Assembly (NCBI GenBank): GCA_021151685.1
Contig: JAGKWS010000077.1
Span: 1-19,906 of the forward strand
Direction: 5' to 3'
Length of the DNA: 19,906 nt
DNA from: Chitinophagaceae bacterium
Lineage (GTDB): Bacteria > Bacteroidota > Bacteroidia > Chitinophagales > Chitinophagaceae
A model generated the notes under the pieces. That model was not told where the DNA came from, did no database searches, and saw only the letters and a program-made list of their open reading frames with translations. Below are positions 7,666 to 15,706 of this stretch, in pieces; position 1 is the first letter of the stretch, and each line of letters begins with the position of its first letter. A program made the translations under genes and the position numbers.

Positions 7666-9132
7666 CTAAAACTGGAAATAAATAAATTCGCGGTTAGAAA
7701 ACACCCCCAGATATATGATGGCCAGTAGTAACATGTAATAAACACCCCAGCGCACTATCAGCGGTTTGCGGTCTATCATGTTTGCCACATTGCCATTACG
7801 CTGCAACAGATGCACGCTCTCCAGTACCGCTATCACCACAAAACACAATAACAATCTGAACGGTGCTATAGGTATGCCATAGCTCCAGTTGCCTGTACGC
7901 ACCATGGTGGCTACCTCGCCAAAGAAAGCGGGTATTTTTCCTATCATCACCAACGCATCGTGCGTGCTGTTGGCCCTGAAGAATATCCATGCAATGGTTA
8001 CCAAAACAAACGTCTCAGATTGTTGTACCAGCCGGTTCAGCCACGGCACACGCTCCAGCCCAATGGCTTTGCGTACCTTCAGCCTGATGTCGTAGGTAAC
8101 ATTGGCCAGTACCAAAAACACACCATGCAAAGCCCCCCAAATAATAAATTTCCAGTCGGCACCATGCCACAGACCACTTACCAGAAATACAAAAAACAGA
8201 TTGAACTGGCGACGCATGTAGGGCACGCGGTTGCCACCAAGGGGTATGTACAGATAGTCGCGAAACCACGTAGACAGCGATATGTGCCAACGCCGCCAAA
8301 ATTCTGATATGGTGGTGGCACTATAGGGCCGGTCGAAGTTCTTCATGAGATGGAACCCCATAACCCTTGCCGACCCCAATGCGATGTCGGAATAGCCCGA
8401 AAAGTCGCAGAAGATCTGAAAAGTGAATAATACACTGGCTATTACCGTTGCAACAGCACTTTGCTGCCCCGGTGCATCAAACACCATATCTGTCACCACA
8501 GCCAGCCTGTCGGCAATCACCACTTTTTTGAACATGCCCCACAGCATCAGCCGCAGGCCACTCACCGCATTTTCGTATTTGAATGTATGCTCTTCGTGAA
8601 ATTGGTGCAGCACATTTTGGGGACGTTCTATAGGCCCGGCCACCAACTGTGGGTAGAACATGACGTAGAGCGAGTAGATGCCAAAATGCCGCTCGGCCTT
8701 CTGATGCCCCCTGTATACCTCTATGGTATAGCTCATAGCCTGAAACGTGTGGAACGACAAACCTATGGGCAGTAGTATATTGAGGTAAGGTATGGGGTTC
8801 TTCATCCCAAAGTACTCTGCCAGCCCCGATATGTTGCCATTCAGAAAATTGTAGTATTTGAACACGGCCAACACGCCAATGTTGGCAATAAGGCTCATCA
8901 CAAGGTACTTCTTCTTTTTGGCCTTGTCGTGCTCCTGCTCCAGCAGTATACCGGCATAGTAGTCTATTACTATGGTAAAGCCCAGTATCAGAATGTACAC
9001 GGGCTTGAAGAACATGTAGAAGTAACAAGAGGCCGCTAACAGCAACGCCCACCGATACTTGTGCGGCAGCAGGAAATACAATCCTGTTACAACTATAAAG
9101 AAAACAACAAATACAAGGGAGTTGAACAGCAT
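7666..9132 (-). CDS. MBOAT family O-acyltransferase (AlgI-like)
   Basis: An integral inner-membrane protein of 488 residues with about 10-12 hydrophobic segments. It would transfer or export acyl (usually acetyl) groups for modification of a polysaccharide or lipid outside the cytoplasm. Visible signatures are MLFNSLVFVVFF at the start, YPQLVAGPIERPQ (160-172), FCDFSGYSDIALG (241-253), EFWRRWHISLSTWFRDYLYIPLGGNR (278-302) and the catalytic His323 in SGLWHGADWKFIIWGALHG. The ATG at 9132 gives the standard MLFNS start; an ATG at 9156 would add eight unlikely residues. It is followed 7 bases later by the SGNH-like gene, the usual AlgI/AlgJ-style pair. It is divergent from pdxJ. Confidence 0.94.
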   Translation of the reverse strand: MLFNSLVFVVFFIVVTGLYFLLPHKYRWALLLAASCYFYMFFKPVYILILGFTIVIDYYAGILLEQEHDKAKKKKYLVMSLIANIGVLAVFKYYNFLNGNISGLAEYFGMKNPIPYLNILLPIGLSFHTFQAMSYTIEVYRGHQKAERHFGIYSLYVMFYPQLVAGPIERPQNVLHQFHEEHTFKYENAVSGLRLMLWGMFKKVVIADRLAVVTDMVFDAPGQQSAVATVIASVLFTFQIFCDFSGYSDIALGSARVMGFHLMKNFDRPYSATTISEFWRRWHISLSTWFRDYLYIPLGGNRVPYMRRQFNLFFVFLVSGLWHGADWKFIIWGALHGVFLVLANVTYDIRLKVRKAIGLERVPWLNRLVQQSETFVLVTIAWIFFRANSTHDALVMIGKIPAFFGEVATMVRTGNWSYGIPIAPFRLLLCFVVIAVLESVHLLQRNGNVANMIDRKPLIVRWGVYYMLLLAIIYLGVFSNREFIYFQF

Positions 9133-9232
9133 ACCGCAACCTACTGCACCGGCCACATACCACCAGATACAGATGTGACGCGAAGGTAATAATTAGCATG
9201 CGAAATGCCTACCCATTACACAAACAGAACAT

Positions 9233-9256
9233 GCAATGGGCATAGGTGCCCATTGC
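9233..9256. repeat. Perfect inverted repeat between MBOAT gene and pdxJ
   Basis: GCAATGGGCA (9233-9242) pairs perfectly with TGCCCATTGC (9247-9256) around the loop TAGG. An imperfect related arm (TGCCTACCCATT) lies at about 9206-9217. The position in a divergent promoter region, 54 bases before the pdxJ ATG, suits an operator or leader hairpin. No T tract follows on either side. Confidence 0.6.
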
Positions 9257-9294
9257 CGCAGAATATTATAACCGCCTGTATGCCTTTTGGCTGC

Positions 9295-9302
9295 TAATTT
9301 TG
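9295..9302 (+). promoter_or_regulatory. Candidate Bacteroidota -7 element for pdxJ
   Basis: TAATTTTG is an exact match to the TAnnTTTG -7 consensus, 8 bases before the ATG at 9311. No TTG -33 element stands at the usual distance. If it is active, the transcript would be almost leaderless. Confidence 0.25.
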
Positions 9303-9310
9303 CAGGTACT

Positions 9311-10048
9311 ATGTCGGTAAAACTTTCTGTAAACATCAACAAGATAGCTACCCTGCGCAATAGCCGCGGTGGCAACAACCCCAATGTACTGCAAGTGGCG
9401 GTAGACTGTCAGCGGTTTGGTGCCGACGGCATTACTGTACACCCCCGCCCAGATGAACGCCACATACGCTATGCCGATGTGCGGGATATAGCACCCATCA
9501 TCACTACCGAATTCAATATAGAAGGCAACCCGCGAGAGGATAAGTTTGTAGAACTTGTACTGGATGTGAAACCGACGCAGGTAACGCTGGTGCCAGACGA
9601 TCCCGGTCAACTGACATCGAACCACGGCTGGGATACCATAAAAGAAAAAAACTACCTGCGTAGCATGGCAGAGGTGTTTCGCAACGCAGGTATACGGGTG
9701 TCTATCTTTACCGATCCTGTAGAACGCATAGTAGCCGCTGCCGCCGACACCGGTACCGACCGTGTGGAACTGTATACCGAAGACTATGCCCGCCACTATG
9801 CACAAGACCGCGAACATGCCATAGCCGCTTATGTGGTGGCCGCCCAAACAGCTGCAGCACACGGACTGGGCCTGAATGCCGGACACGACCTGGACCGCGA
9901 TAACTTGGGCTACTTTGCCACTCACATACCCGGCCTGCAAGAGGTGTCTATTGGCCATGCGCTGATAGCCGATGCACTCTATTACGGGCTGGAAAATACG
10001 ATACAAATGTACAGGCGTGCGTTGCACCAGTTTATGAGTAACCGCTGA
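9311..10048 (+). CDS. pdxJ: Pyridoxine 5'-phosphate synthase
   Basis: The last step of DXP-dependent vitamin B6 synthesis: 3-amino-1-hydroxyacetone 1-phosphate plus deoxyxylulose 5-phosphate gives pyridoxine 5'-phosphate, in the cytoplasm. The protein has 245 residues, normal for the family. It opens with MSVKLSVNINKIATLRNSRGG (phosphate-binding start), followed by GADGITVHPRPDERHIR with His44, EFNIEG with Glu71, VTLVPDD, and the C-terminal GLNAGHDLD and EVSIGHALIADAL blocks. The ATG at 9311 gives the family start; the TTG at 9287 would add eight residues. The histidine kinase begins 16 bases after the stop, so the two are likely cotranscribed. Confidence 0.97.
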   Translation: MSVKLSVNINKIATLRNSRGGNNPNVLQVAVDCQRFGADGITVHPRPDERHIRYADVRDIAPIITTEFNIEGNPREDKFVELVLDVKPTQVTLVPDDPGQLTSNHGWDTIKEKNYLRSMAEVFRNAGIRVSIFTDPVERIVAAAADTGTDRVELYTEDYARHYAQDREHAIAAYVVAAQTAAAHGLGLNAGHDLDRDNLGYFATHIPGLQEVSIGHALIADALYYGLENTIQMYRRALHQFMSNR

Positions 10049-10064
10049 TTTTCAATTCCACTTC

Positions 10065-11030
10065 ATGCGCATCATTTCATCGCTATACCTTATTATACTG
10101 GCCTACATCATTGCCGCCCTTGTCTTTTGGGAGATGAGCCTGCAGCAACAGAGTGGGCGCATCTATGCGCAGGAGGTTATTACCCTGCGCTCGCAACTGG
10201 ATAGCATGCAGTACCCTGCCGAGTATGCTGCCGAAATGAAGCAACTGAATGAAAAACTGGCAAGCCGAACCACACAATATGTGGCAGAAGGTACCACCTT
10301 TCTGATAGTGATATTGATAGGTGCCGCCGTAGTGTATGGGTCGTTTAGCCGCCGCATAGGCCTGTCGCGGCAACAAAACAACTTTATGCTGGCGGTAACG
10401 CATGAACTCAAATCGCCATTGGCCTCTATCAAACTGAACCTGCAAACACTGGCCCGCCACAAATTAGACGAAGAAAAACGCGAGAAACTGATAGAACGCT
10501 GCATCAGCGAGTCGAACAGGCTGAACGACCTGTGCAACAATATGCTCTTCACTTCTCAGATAGAGGGCCGGCAATACAAACCAGCATTAGAACCCTTCAG
10601 CCTGTCTGAAATGGCCGAAGATGTATTGACCGAATTTGCCACACGCTACCAGCGGCCGTTTCAGGAAGATATTGCTACGGGAGTGCGCATAACCGGCGAT
10701 AAAGCCATGCTGCGCATAGCACTTACCAATCTGGTAGAAAACGCTATAAAGTACACACCGGCCAATGGCATTATAGGCATTAGTCTGGAGGCTACCCCTA
10801 CTACCGCCATACTGCGTGTAGCCGATGAAGGCCCCGGCATACCCGATGCCGAGAAAAAGAAAGTCTTCGACAAGTTTTACCGCATAGGCAACGAAGAAAG
10901 CCGAAAAACAAAGGGCACAGGTCTGGGCCTATACCTGAGCAGCCGCATAGTAGCCCAGCACAAAGGGCGCATGGTGGTAAAAAACAATACTCCTATAGGA
11001 AGCATTTTCGAGATACAATTGCCGGTGTAA
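10065..11030 (+). CDS. Sensor histidine kinase
   Basis: An inner-membrane two-component sensor of 321 residues. Transmembrane helices lie at about 4-22 and 77-93, with a short periplasmic loop of about 55 residues rich in Gln and Glu and likely coiled. The dimerisation domain has the phosphate-accepting His113 in THELKSPLASIKL. The ATPase domain shows the N box NLVENAIKYTP (Asn226), DEGPGIP (254-260), the F box VFDKFYRI, and GTGLGLYLSS (284-293). There is no HAMP domain. It follows pdxJ by 16 bases. No response regulator follows directly; the only one in view is at 14592, on the same strand after three minus-strand genes. The signal is unknown; a 55-residue loop may instead suit membrane or protein-protein sensing. 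Confidence 0.95.
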   Translation: MRIISSLYLIILAYIIAALVFWEMSLQQQSGRIYAQEVITLRSQLDSMQYPAEYAAEMKQLNEKLASRTTQYVAEGTTFLIVILIGAAVVYGSFSRRIGLSRQQNNFMLAVTHELKSPLASIKLNLQTLARHKLDEEKREKLIERCISESNRLNDLCNNMLFTSQIEGRQYKPALEPFSLSEMAEDVLTEFATRYQRPFQEDIATGVRITGDKAMLRIALTNLVENAIKYTPANGIIGISLEATPTTAILRVADEGPGIPDAEKKKVFDKFYRIGNEESRKTKGTGLGLYLSSRIVAQHKGRMVVKNNTPIGSIFEIQLPV

Positions 11031-11066
11031 TGTGGCGGATAGAATAACGGTTTTTAATCAGCGTCT

Positions 11067-11369
11067 TCAGTAATTCCAGTGTTCGGGGTTCAACTGTGCT
11101 GTATTGTAGCATCTGTAATCTGTTAGTTCGTTGTCTAATATTGCAGCGGCAAGATATATGGTTTTTAATGAGAGCCATTTAGCATTGGTGAGTACTTCTC
11201 TTATTTTTTCATCACCGTAATACCTGCGGCATGCACGAATGTCGGGCACATCGCCACGTTCAAAAACCCGCTCTATGATGAAACCAGCTTTGCCGTCATA
11301 ATCGAGCGTATCAAAACTTACATCCCAAAATATGCGCCTGCTGAATATAGGAGGTTCCTTCCGCATCAT
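11067..11369 (-). CDS. DUF6922-like, antitoxin-type protein
   Basis: A protein of 100 residues (or 99 from the ATG at 11366) that matches small Bacteroidota proteins I know as DUF6922: PPIFSRRIFWDVSFDTLDYD, FIIERVFERGDVPDIRACRRYYGD, then a closing block RCYNTAQLNPEHW. Such genes often precede an AbiEii-type nucleotidyltransferase toxin gene and are thought to act as antitoxins. Here no such partner is present: downstream on the minus strand the space ends at the histidine kinase 36 bases away, and upstream is a flippase. It may be an orphan antitoxin or a solitary regulator. The start is chosen because residues before it (MILIKDRPYRE...) are not family-like. Family membership is from memory of the motif. 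Confidence 0.75.
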   Translation of the reverse strand: MMRKEPPIFSRRIFWDVSFDTLDYDGKAGFIIERVFERGDVPDIRACRRYYGDEKIREVLTNAKWLSLKTIYLAAAILDNELTDYRCYNTAQLNPEHWNY

Positions 11370-11484
11370 ATAGTAAAGTTGCGAGGTTTTAGTTGGTGTG
11401 GGGAATGAACAACTTTCTCTATAGGGCCTATCTTTTATCAGAATCAAGTAGAAAACGGCTGGTTACATACCAAATGAAAAGAGA

Positions 11485-12960
11485 CTACTCCCCGGCTCCC
11501 TGCCGGTTCATCAACTTTTTCAGATTGCCTACCGACACAAACCGGAATACAAACATGAGCCCCATACATACCGCCATAAATACGATAGCCTGTAGCCACC
11601 ATGTGCCCTGCCACCATGTAGCGGTAGCATAGCCAAGGCCTGCCACCAGCAGGGCATAACCTATGTGGGCCAGCGTCCACCGTACGTTATGCGGCAGCCC
11701 GAAGATGCGAATGGCAAACACCATAAACACCAATGCCAGCCCCGTTTGTGTAGCCAGCGAGGTGGCCGCACCACCCAGCGCACCATAGCGGGGTATCAGC
11801 CAGTAGTTCATGGCCAAATTGAAGACCACCCCACCAGCTGCAATGCTGTTCAGTACCTTCATATTGCCATTGGCAGTAAGCAGGGTAGAGTACACATACA
11901 TAATACACCAGCCGGGAAACGACATCATAAGGCAGGCAAATACCTTGCTATAGTCGGCACCTCGCAGGTGGTACAGTGCCCCGTTGTGGTATAAGATATA
12001 CATAACCTGATTGCCAAAGAAAAAGCAGGTAACCGCAACCGTTACGGCAAAGGGCACCATCATATTCACGCACAGCTTCACAATGGGTTGCACATCTTCT
12101 TTGCGGGCCAGCATGCGGCCAAAGACCGGCAGCAGCATAGTGGCAAACATCAGCCCCAGTATATTGGCCATATCCAGCAGGCGAAACGAGGCCGCCAGTA
12201 TGGCGGTCTCGGCCTTGCCGTCGGCACTCATACGTTCCATCATCACGGCATCGGCCCTGTTGTATAAAGACATCAGGAATATAAGCAGTGCATAGGGGAA
12301 ACTACTGCGTATCACGCTGAATATCTCTTGCCGATTGAAGGAGAATTGTAGCCTTACCTTGCCTATGCGCCGCAGCACACCATACCCCAGTGCCGCTGCT
12401 GCAAAGTAGCACACCACCTGTGTGGCAACAAACCATTGTATACGGAACGCACTGGCTGTAGGTGGCCACAGCAGCAGAAAGCCGCATATCAGTATCATCA
12501 GTGTGCGGTCGGTAATAGACAGCAGGGCATCGGTCTTGAAACGGTGCAATGCCGCTACATTGCTGCGTATAAACGACAGCAGCGCATTCAGCGCATGTAT
12601 GAGCAGTATACCCGCCAGCAGCCCCAGCTCCCAGCCACGGTAGCCCAGCAGGTAGCCCGTGGCCGAGGCCAGACAGATGTACACCCCCATCAGCACCAGC
12701 CTTGCCGATAGCATGGCCGGGAACAATGTAGGCAACCGTTCGGGTTGCGCTGCAATGGTTTTGCTATTGTAATTGCTGATGCCAAAATCCAACACGGTTT
12801 GAAAGATGATACCAAAGTTGAACAACGCCTGATACGTACCGTACTCGGTAGCAGGCACCGTGTTTTGCACAGAACGGTCTATGAGCAGTACCCAAATGGG
12901 CTTCACCAGCAGATTCACTGCGATGGTAAATAATATATTTTTTACAAAAAAACGCTGCAT
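11485..12960 (-). CDS. Polysaccharide/oligosaccharide flippase (Wzx-like)
   Basis: A 491-residue membrane protein with about 12-14 hydrophobic helices and the layout of the polysaccharide-transport branch of the MOP superfamily. The N-terminus KPIWVLLIDRSVQN...EYGTYQALFNFGIIFQTVLDFGISNYNSK is the usual opening of such flippases in Bacteroidota (ATEYG, LDFGI). The middle has YALLIFLMSLYNRADAVMMERM and the later repeat includes PGWCIMYVYSTLLTANGNMKVLNSIAAGG, a hallmark of the second half. It would move lipid-linked sugar units across the inner membrane for O-antigen, capsule or exopolysaccharide. No glycosyltransferase cluster surrounds it, which is unusual. It points the same way as the PagL-like gene upstream, but about 396 bases separate them. 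Confidence 0.88.
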   Translation of the reverse strand: MQRFFVKNILFTIAVNLLVKPIWVLLIDRSVQNTVPATEYGTYQALFNFGIIFQTVLDFGISNYNSKTIAAQPERLPTLFPAMLSARLVLMGVYICLASATGYLLGYRGWELGLLAGILLIHALNALLSFIRSNVAALHRFKTDALLSITDRTLMILICGFLLLWPPTASAFRIQWFVATQVVCYFAAAALGYGVLRRIGKVRLQFSFNRQEIFSVIRSSFPYALLIFLMSLYNRADAVMMERMSADGKAETAILAASFRLLDMANILGLMFATMLLPVFGRMLARKEDVQPIVKLCVNMMVPFAVTVAVTCFFFGNQVMYILYHNGALYHLRGADYSKVFACLMMSFPGWCIMYVYSTLLTANGNMKVLNSIAAGGVVFNLAMNYWLIPRYGALGGAATSLATQTGLALVFMVFAIRIFGLPHNVRWTLAHIGYALLVAGLGYATATWWQGTWWLQAIVFMAVCMGLMFVFRFVSVGNLKKLMNRQGAGE

Positions 12961-13356
12961 ATATGCCCTTACACCAATGCTATAGATACATAATCAAATA
13001 CTGTGCCCCATAAAAGGTTGCCGGTAATACCATCACAAGTAAAGCGGCTGAAAGGTAGTGCTCAATTTCGGCTTTCTTTAACGACATCACAAAGAAAACT
13101 TCATACTGCTTTTAGTATAAGCCTTTGTGCAATATATTCTGTCTTAGTTCTTTAAAGATAAAGACTATAGCATTCAAGATAGTTCATGTAACCATCTTTC
13201 AAGCCACGAAGAAATGTATATGATTTTCTCTTGTGGAAGCAATTCAGAAAGCAAATGAGATATTTTATGTCGCACATTGGCGTTTAATAGATTCACGCCT
13301 TGGTGCCCTTTGTGGCAAAGTTCTTCTGAATGGCTTGTTTTGAAGCCCAAATGGCA
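12961..13356. other. Intergenic region between the flippase and PagL-like genes
   Basis: No convincing gene. AT-rich, with several dyads: TTTCTTT/AAAGAAA (13073-13079 and 13091-13097), ATACT/AGTAT (13104-13108 and 13114-13118), the palindrome TCTTTAAAGA (13149-13158) flanked by GTCTT/AAGAC, and CTTTGtggCAAAG (13308-13320). The last lies in a stretch resembling the degenerate CTTTGTG-type intergenic repeats of many bacteria. A TGCCCCA motif (13004-13010) is 44 bases upstream of the flippase start and recalls the motif cluster at 17505-17690. Confidence 0.4.
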
Positions 13357-14490
13357 TTACAAACCTATCCCTATGCCCAGCTCCCCCATTTCGGCCACAT
13401 TCAGGTGCGATTTTACCCCCACCAATACCGATAGTTCTTTGAACGGCCCACGCTCGCGCTGCACCATGTAGTAGTTCAGGCACACCTTCTGATACACATC
13501 CTCGCGGTGTAGATAACTATGCCATACATAGACCCCCACTTGTGTAATAATGCCCACACGCCCCAGTAGAAACTCATTGCCGGCAATAATTGCTGCCTTG
13601 CCCGACTGCGCCACCTCGTGCCCCTGCGCCAGCCCATTGTTGTGCAGGTAAGCATAGGTAGATTGATGCCACGAATAGTCTACCCCGGCAAATGCCTTAT
13701 TGTGGCTACGCCAGCGGCGGCTCATAGCCAGTGTGCCTATATACACAGGGTGCAAAGGCCCGCCCGGTACAAAAGCCGATACCAACGACATACTGTACCG
13801 CGCCTGCACCAACCATCTATTGCTAAGCGCAGGCAGCGGCCGGGCTATACGCACCGGTACAGATGTTACCGGATAATAACTAACGCCCAGCCCGGCCCCC
13901 ACCACATTGATGCCCAGATTGGGCTTACGTACCGAGCCATTGGAAATATGCGATACAAACAGCCCACCATTTACCGACCAATGTGGATTGATGCGGTAGC
14001 GGGCATCGGTACGCAGCATAATAAAGTCATTCAGCGAGGCCCCAATGGCTACGTTTACCGTGTTTACCGCGCCAGTACGGCTATATTTGTTGGTTACATA
14101 ACCTATCCCATTGCCTATGCGTACAGTCCACTCGGGGTTGCCATTCATCAGCGGCAGGGTAATGTTGGGGTATATGCCGTACACGGTGCCATACACACTG
14201 GCCATACCATAGTCTGCCATAGCTACCGCCAGCCCCAACCGGGGGTAATGGCGGCGTTGCTGCCACGGTTGGCGGCCATAGGTGTGCCATACCATATTCA
14301 CATCGGCCCCGGTAGTAAGGGCAGGTAAGGGCAGGGTAAACTTGGCCTCGTGTTTTACCACCTTGCCCGCCAGTGCATTTACCTCTATACCCAAGCCCGG
14401 CTGCGCCCATGCATGGCTACCTGTCAGCCCGGCTGCTACTGCAAGCAGCAGGGGTTTAGCCCGCGGTGCCAATGTATAGATGTTGCCCAT
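13357..14490 (-). CDS. PagL-like lipid A 3-O-deacylase / acyloxyacyl hydrolase
   Basis: An outer-membrane beta-barrel enzyme that would remove an ester-linked acyl chain from lipid A. Residues 1-29 form a signal peptide (hydrophobic 13-22, then SHAWA before Gln30). Alternating hydrophobic strands run throughout, and the catalytic His181-x-Ser183 lies in VSHISNGSVRKPNLGIN, the PagL-type HxSNG motif with the downstream Pro-Asn. The C-terminus (MGELGIGIGL) looks like a last beta strand. At 377 residues it is much longer than classical PagL (about 170), as is usual for the Bacteroidota version, with extra strands on both sides. It sits between the split two-component genes and next to a flippase, so an envelope-remodelling role fits. 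Divergent from the response regulator. Confidence 0.85.
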   Translation of the reverse strand: MGNIYTLAPRAKPLLLAVAAGLTGSHAWAQPGLGIEVNALAGKVVKHEAKFTLPLPALTTGADVNMVWHTYGRQPWQQRRHYPRLGLAVAMADYGMASVYGTVYGIYPNITLPLMNGNPEWTVRIGNGIGYVTNKYSRTGAVNTVNVAIGASLNDFIMLRTDARYRINPHWSVNGGLFVSHISNGSVRKPNLGINVVGAGLGVSYYPVTSVPVRIARPLPALSNRWLVQARYSMSLVSAFVPGGPLHPVYIGTLAMSRRWRSHNKAFAGVDYSWHQSTYAYLHNNGLAQGHEVAQSGKAAIIAGNEFLLGRVGIITQVGVYVWHSYLHREDVYQKVCLNYYMVQRERGPFKELSVLVGVKSHLNVAEMGELGIGIGL

Positions 14491-14561
14491 AGTGCAATAT
14501 TAAGTGAAGATATCACAAATAGCAGTGGCTGCAACAGGCAACAGGCGTGGCGCATTATCCG

Positions 14562-14569
14562 TAAATTTG
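14562..14569 (+). promoter_or_regulatory. Candidate -7 element for the response regulator
   Basis: TAAATTTG matches the TAnnTTTG -7 consensus exactly, 22 bases before the ATG at 14592. No good TTG -33 element was seen at the usual spacing. The promoter region is shared with the divergent PagL-like gene, whose start is at 14490. Confidence 0.35.
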
Positions 14570-14591
14570 TGACGTAGCTAAAACACAACAT

Positions 14592-15302
14592 ATGGCCACC
14601 AAGCAGTATAAAGCATCGGTATTGATTGCAGAAGACGAAGAGAGCATGAGGGAGACCCTGAAGCTGAATTTGGAGTTGGAAGGCTATGAGGTGACTACCG
14701 TAGAGAATGGCCCATCGGTGATAAGGGCTGTAAAGAACGAGTACTTCGACCTGATAGTACTGGACATTATGATGCCCGATATGGATGGCATAACCGTATG
14801 CGAAACCATACGCATGCAGCACAACGACGTGCCCATCATGTTCCTATCTGCCCGTAACAGCAGTGCCGACCGCGTAGAGGGCCTGCGCAAGGGCGGCGAC
14901 GACTACCTGACAAAACCCTTCAATCTGGAAGAGTTGCTGCTGCGGGTAGACAAGCTGGTAACCAAGAACAAAAAGATACGCGAGCCACAAACCATAAGCG
15001 ACACCTACGAGTTCGACGGCTGTGTGATAGACTTCTCGGCCCACGAATGTGTAGACAAAAACGGCCAGCGGCAAGAGCTGAGTAAAAAAGAAGCTGCCCT
15101 GCTGCGCCTGCTCACCGAGCACGAAGGCGAAGTAGTATCGCGCGAGCAAATACTACAGATAGTATGGGGCTACAATGTATACCCCACCACCCGCACCATA
15201 GACAACTTCATCCTCAACTTCCGCAAGTTCTTCGAAAAAGACAGCCGCAACCCCCGCCACTTTCATTCTATACGGGGTATAGGGTACAAGTTTACGAAGT
15301 AG
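14592..15302 (+). CDS. OmpR/PhoB-type response regulator
   Basis: A DNA-binding two-component regulator of 236 residues. The receiver domain (10-125) has the acidic pair E14-D15, the phosphate-accepting Asp58 in LIVLDIMMPDMDG, Ser86-Ala87 and Lys108 in LTKPF. The C-terminal winged helix (about 140-236) shows LSKKEAALLRLLTEHEGEVVSRE, then TTRTIDNFILNFRKFFE and the ending HFHSIRGIGYKF. It should bind tandem sites and activate or repress envelope genes. The kinase at 10065 is the only candidate partner in view, 3.5 kb upstream on the same strand, though such pairs are usually adjacent. The last 11 bases overlap the 3' end of the convergent aminotransferase remnant. Confidence 0.97.
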   Translation: MATKQYKASVLIAEDEESMRETLKLNLELEGYEVTTVENGPSVIRAVKNEYFDLIVLDIMMPDMDGITVCETIRMQHNDVPIMFLSARNSSADRVEGLRKGGDDYLTKPFNLEELLLRVDKLVTKNKKIREPQTISDTYEFDGCVIDFSAHECVDKNGQRQELSKKEAALLRLLTEHEGEVVSREQILQIVWGYNVYPTTRTIDNFILNFRKFFEKDSRNPRHFHSIRGIGYKFTK

Positions 15303-15700
15303 AGGGCAACCCCCGCAACCTTTCCACAGCTGCTTCCAGCGTGGTTTCTTTCTTGGCAAAGCAGAAACGGATGAGTCTATCGTCTTTACCGTTTTTGTAG
15401 AAGGCACTTACGGGTATGGTAGCTACGCCATGCTCGCGGGTAAGCCATTCGGCAAACTGATGGTCGGGCAGGGGGCTGATACGCTCGTAGCTGGCTACCT
15501 GAAAGTAGCTGCCCTGCTGGAGGCATGTATGGTAAAGGGTGTATCGGCCATCAGAGCCAAAAAGTGGTTGCGCTTGCGCTCCCTCAGTTGGTGTATGGGC
15601 TCGGTATGGTGTGCCAGATGGGCCGCCAGGGCATACTGTGCCGGCGTATTGACGGTGAAGCACAGAAACTGGTGTATGCAGCGGAAGGCGTGGTAAGTGC
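15292..15700 (-). pseudogene. C-terminal remnant of a class I/II aminotransferase (methionine aminotransferase type)
   Basis: Two frames together give the C-terminal part of a YbdL/kynurenine-aminotransferase-like PLP enzyme. The first (about 15525-15690) reads AFRCIHQFLCFTVNTPAQYALAAHL, then REKR-like NHFLALMADTPFTIH. The second (15295-15519) reads QQGSYFQVASYERISPLPD, EFAEWL-type FAEWLTREHGVATIPVSAF, then RLIRFCFAKKETTLEAAVERL. The switch at about 15515-15530 needs a single-base frameshift. Everything before AFRCIHQF, about 200 residues including the PLP lysine, is missing. The remnant abuts the stop codon of the glycosyltransferase at 15707. It cannot be active. The frameshift could be a sequencing error, but the missing N-terminus cannot. 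Confidence 0.8.
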
Positions 15701-15706
15701 CGGTTA

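Noticed and set aside
13265..13483. Minus-strand 72-codon ORF over the end of the PagL-like gene
   Set aside because: It mostly overlaps the PagL-like coding sequence in another frame and has no motif.
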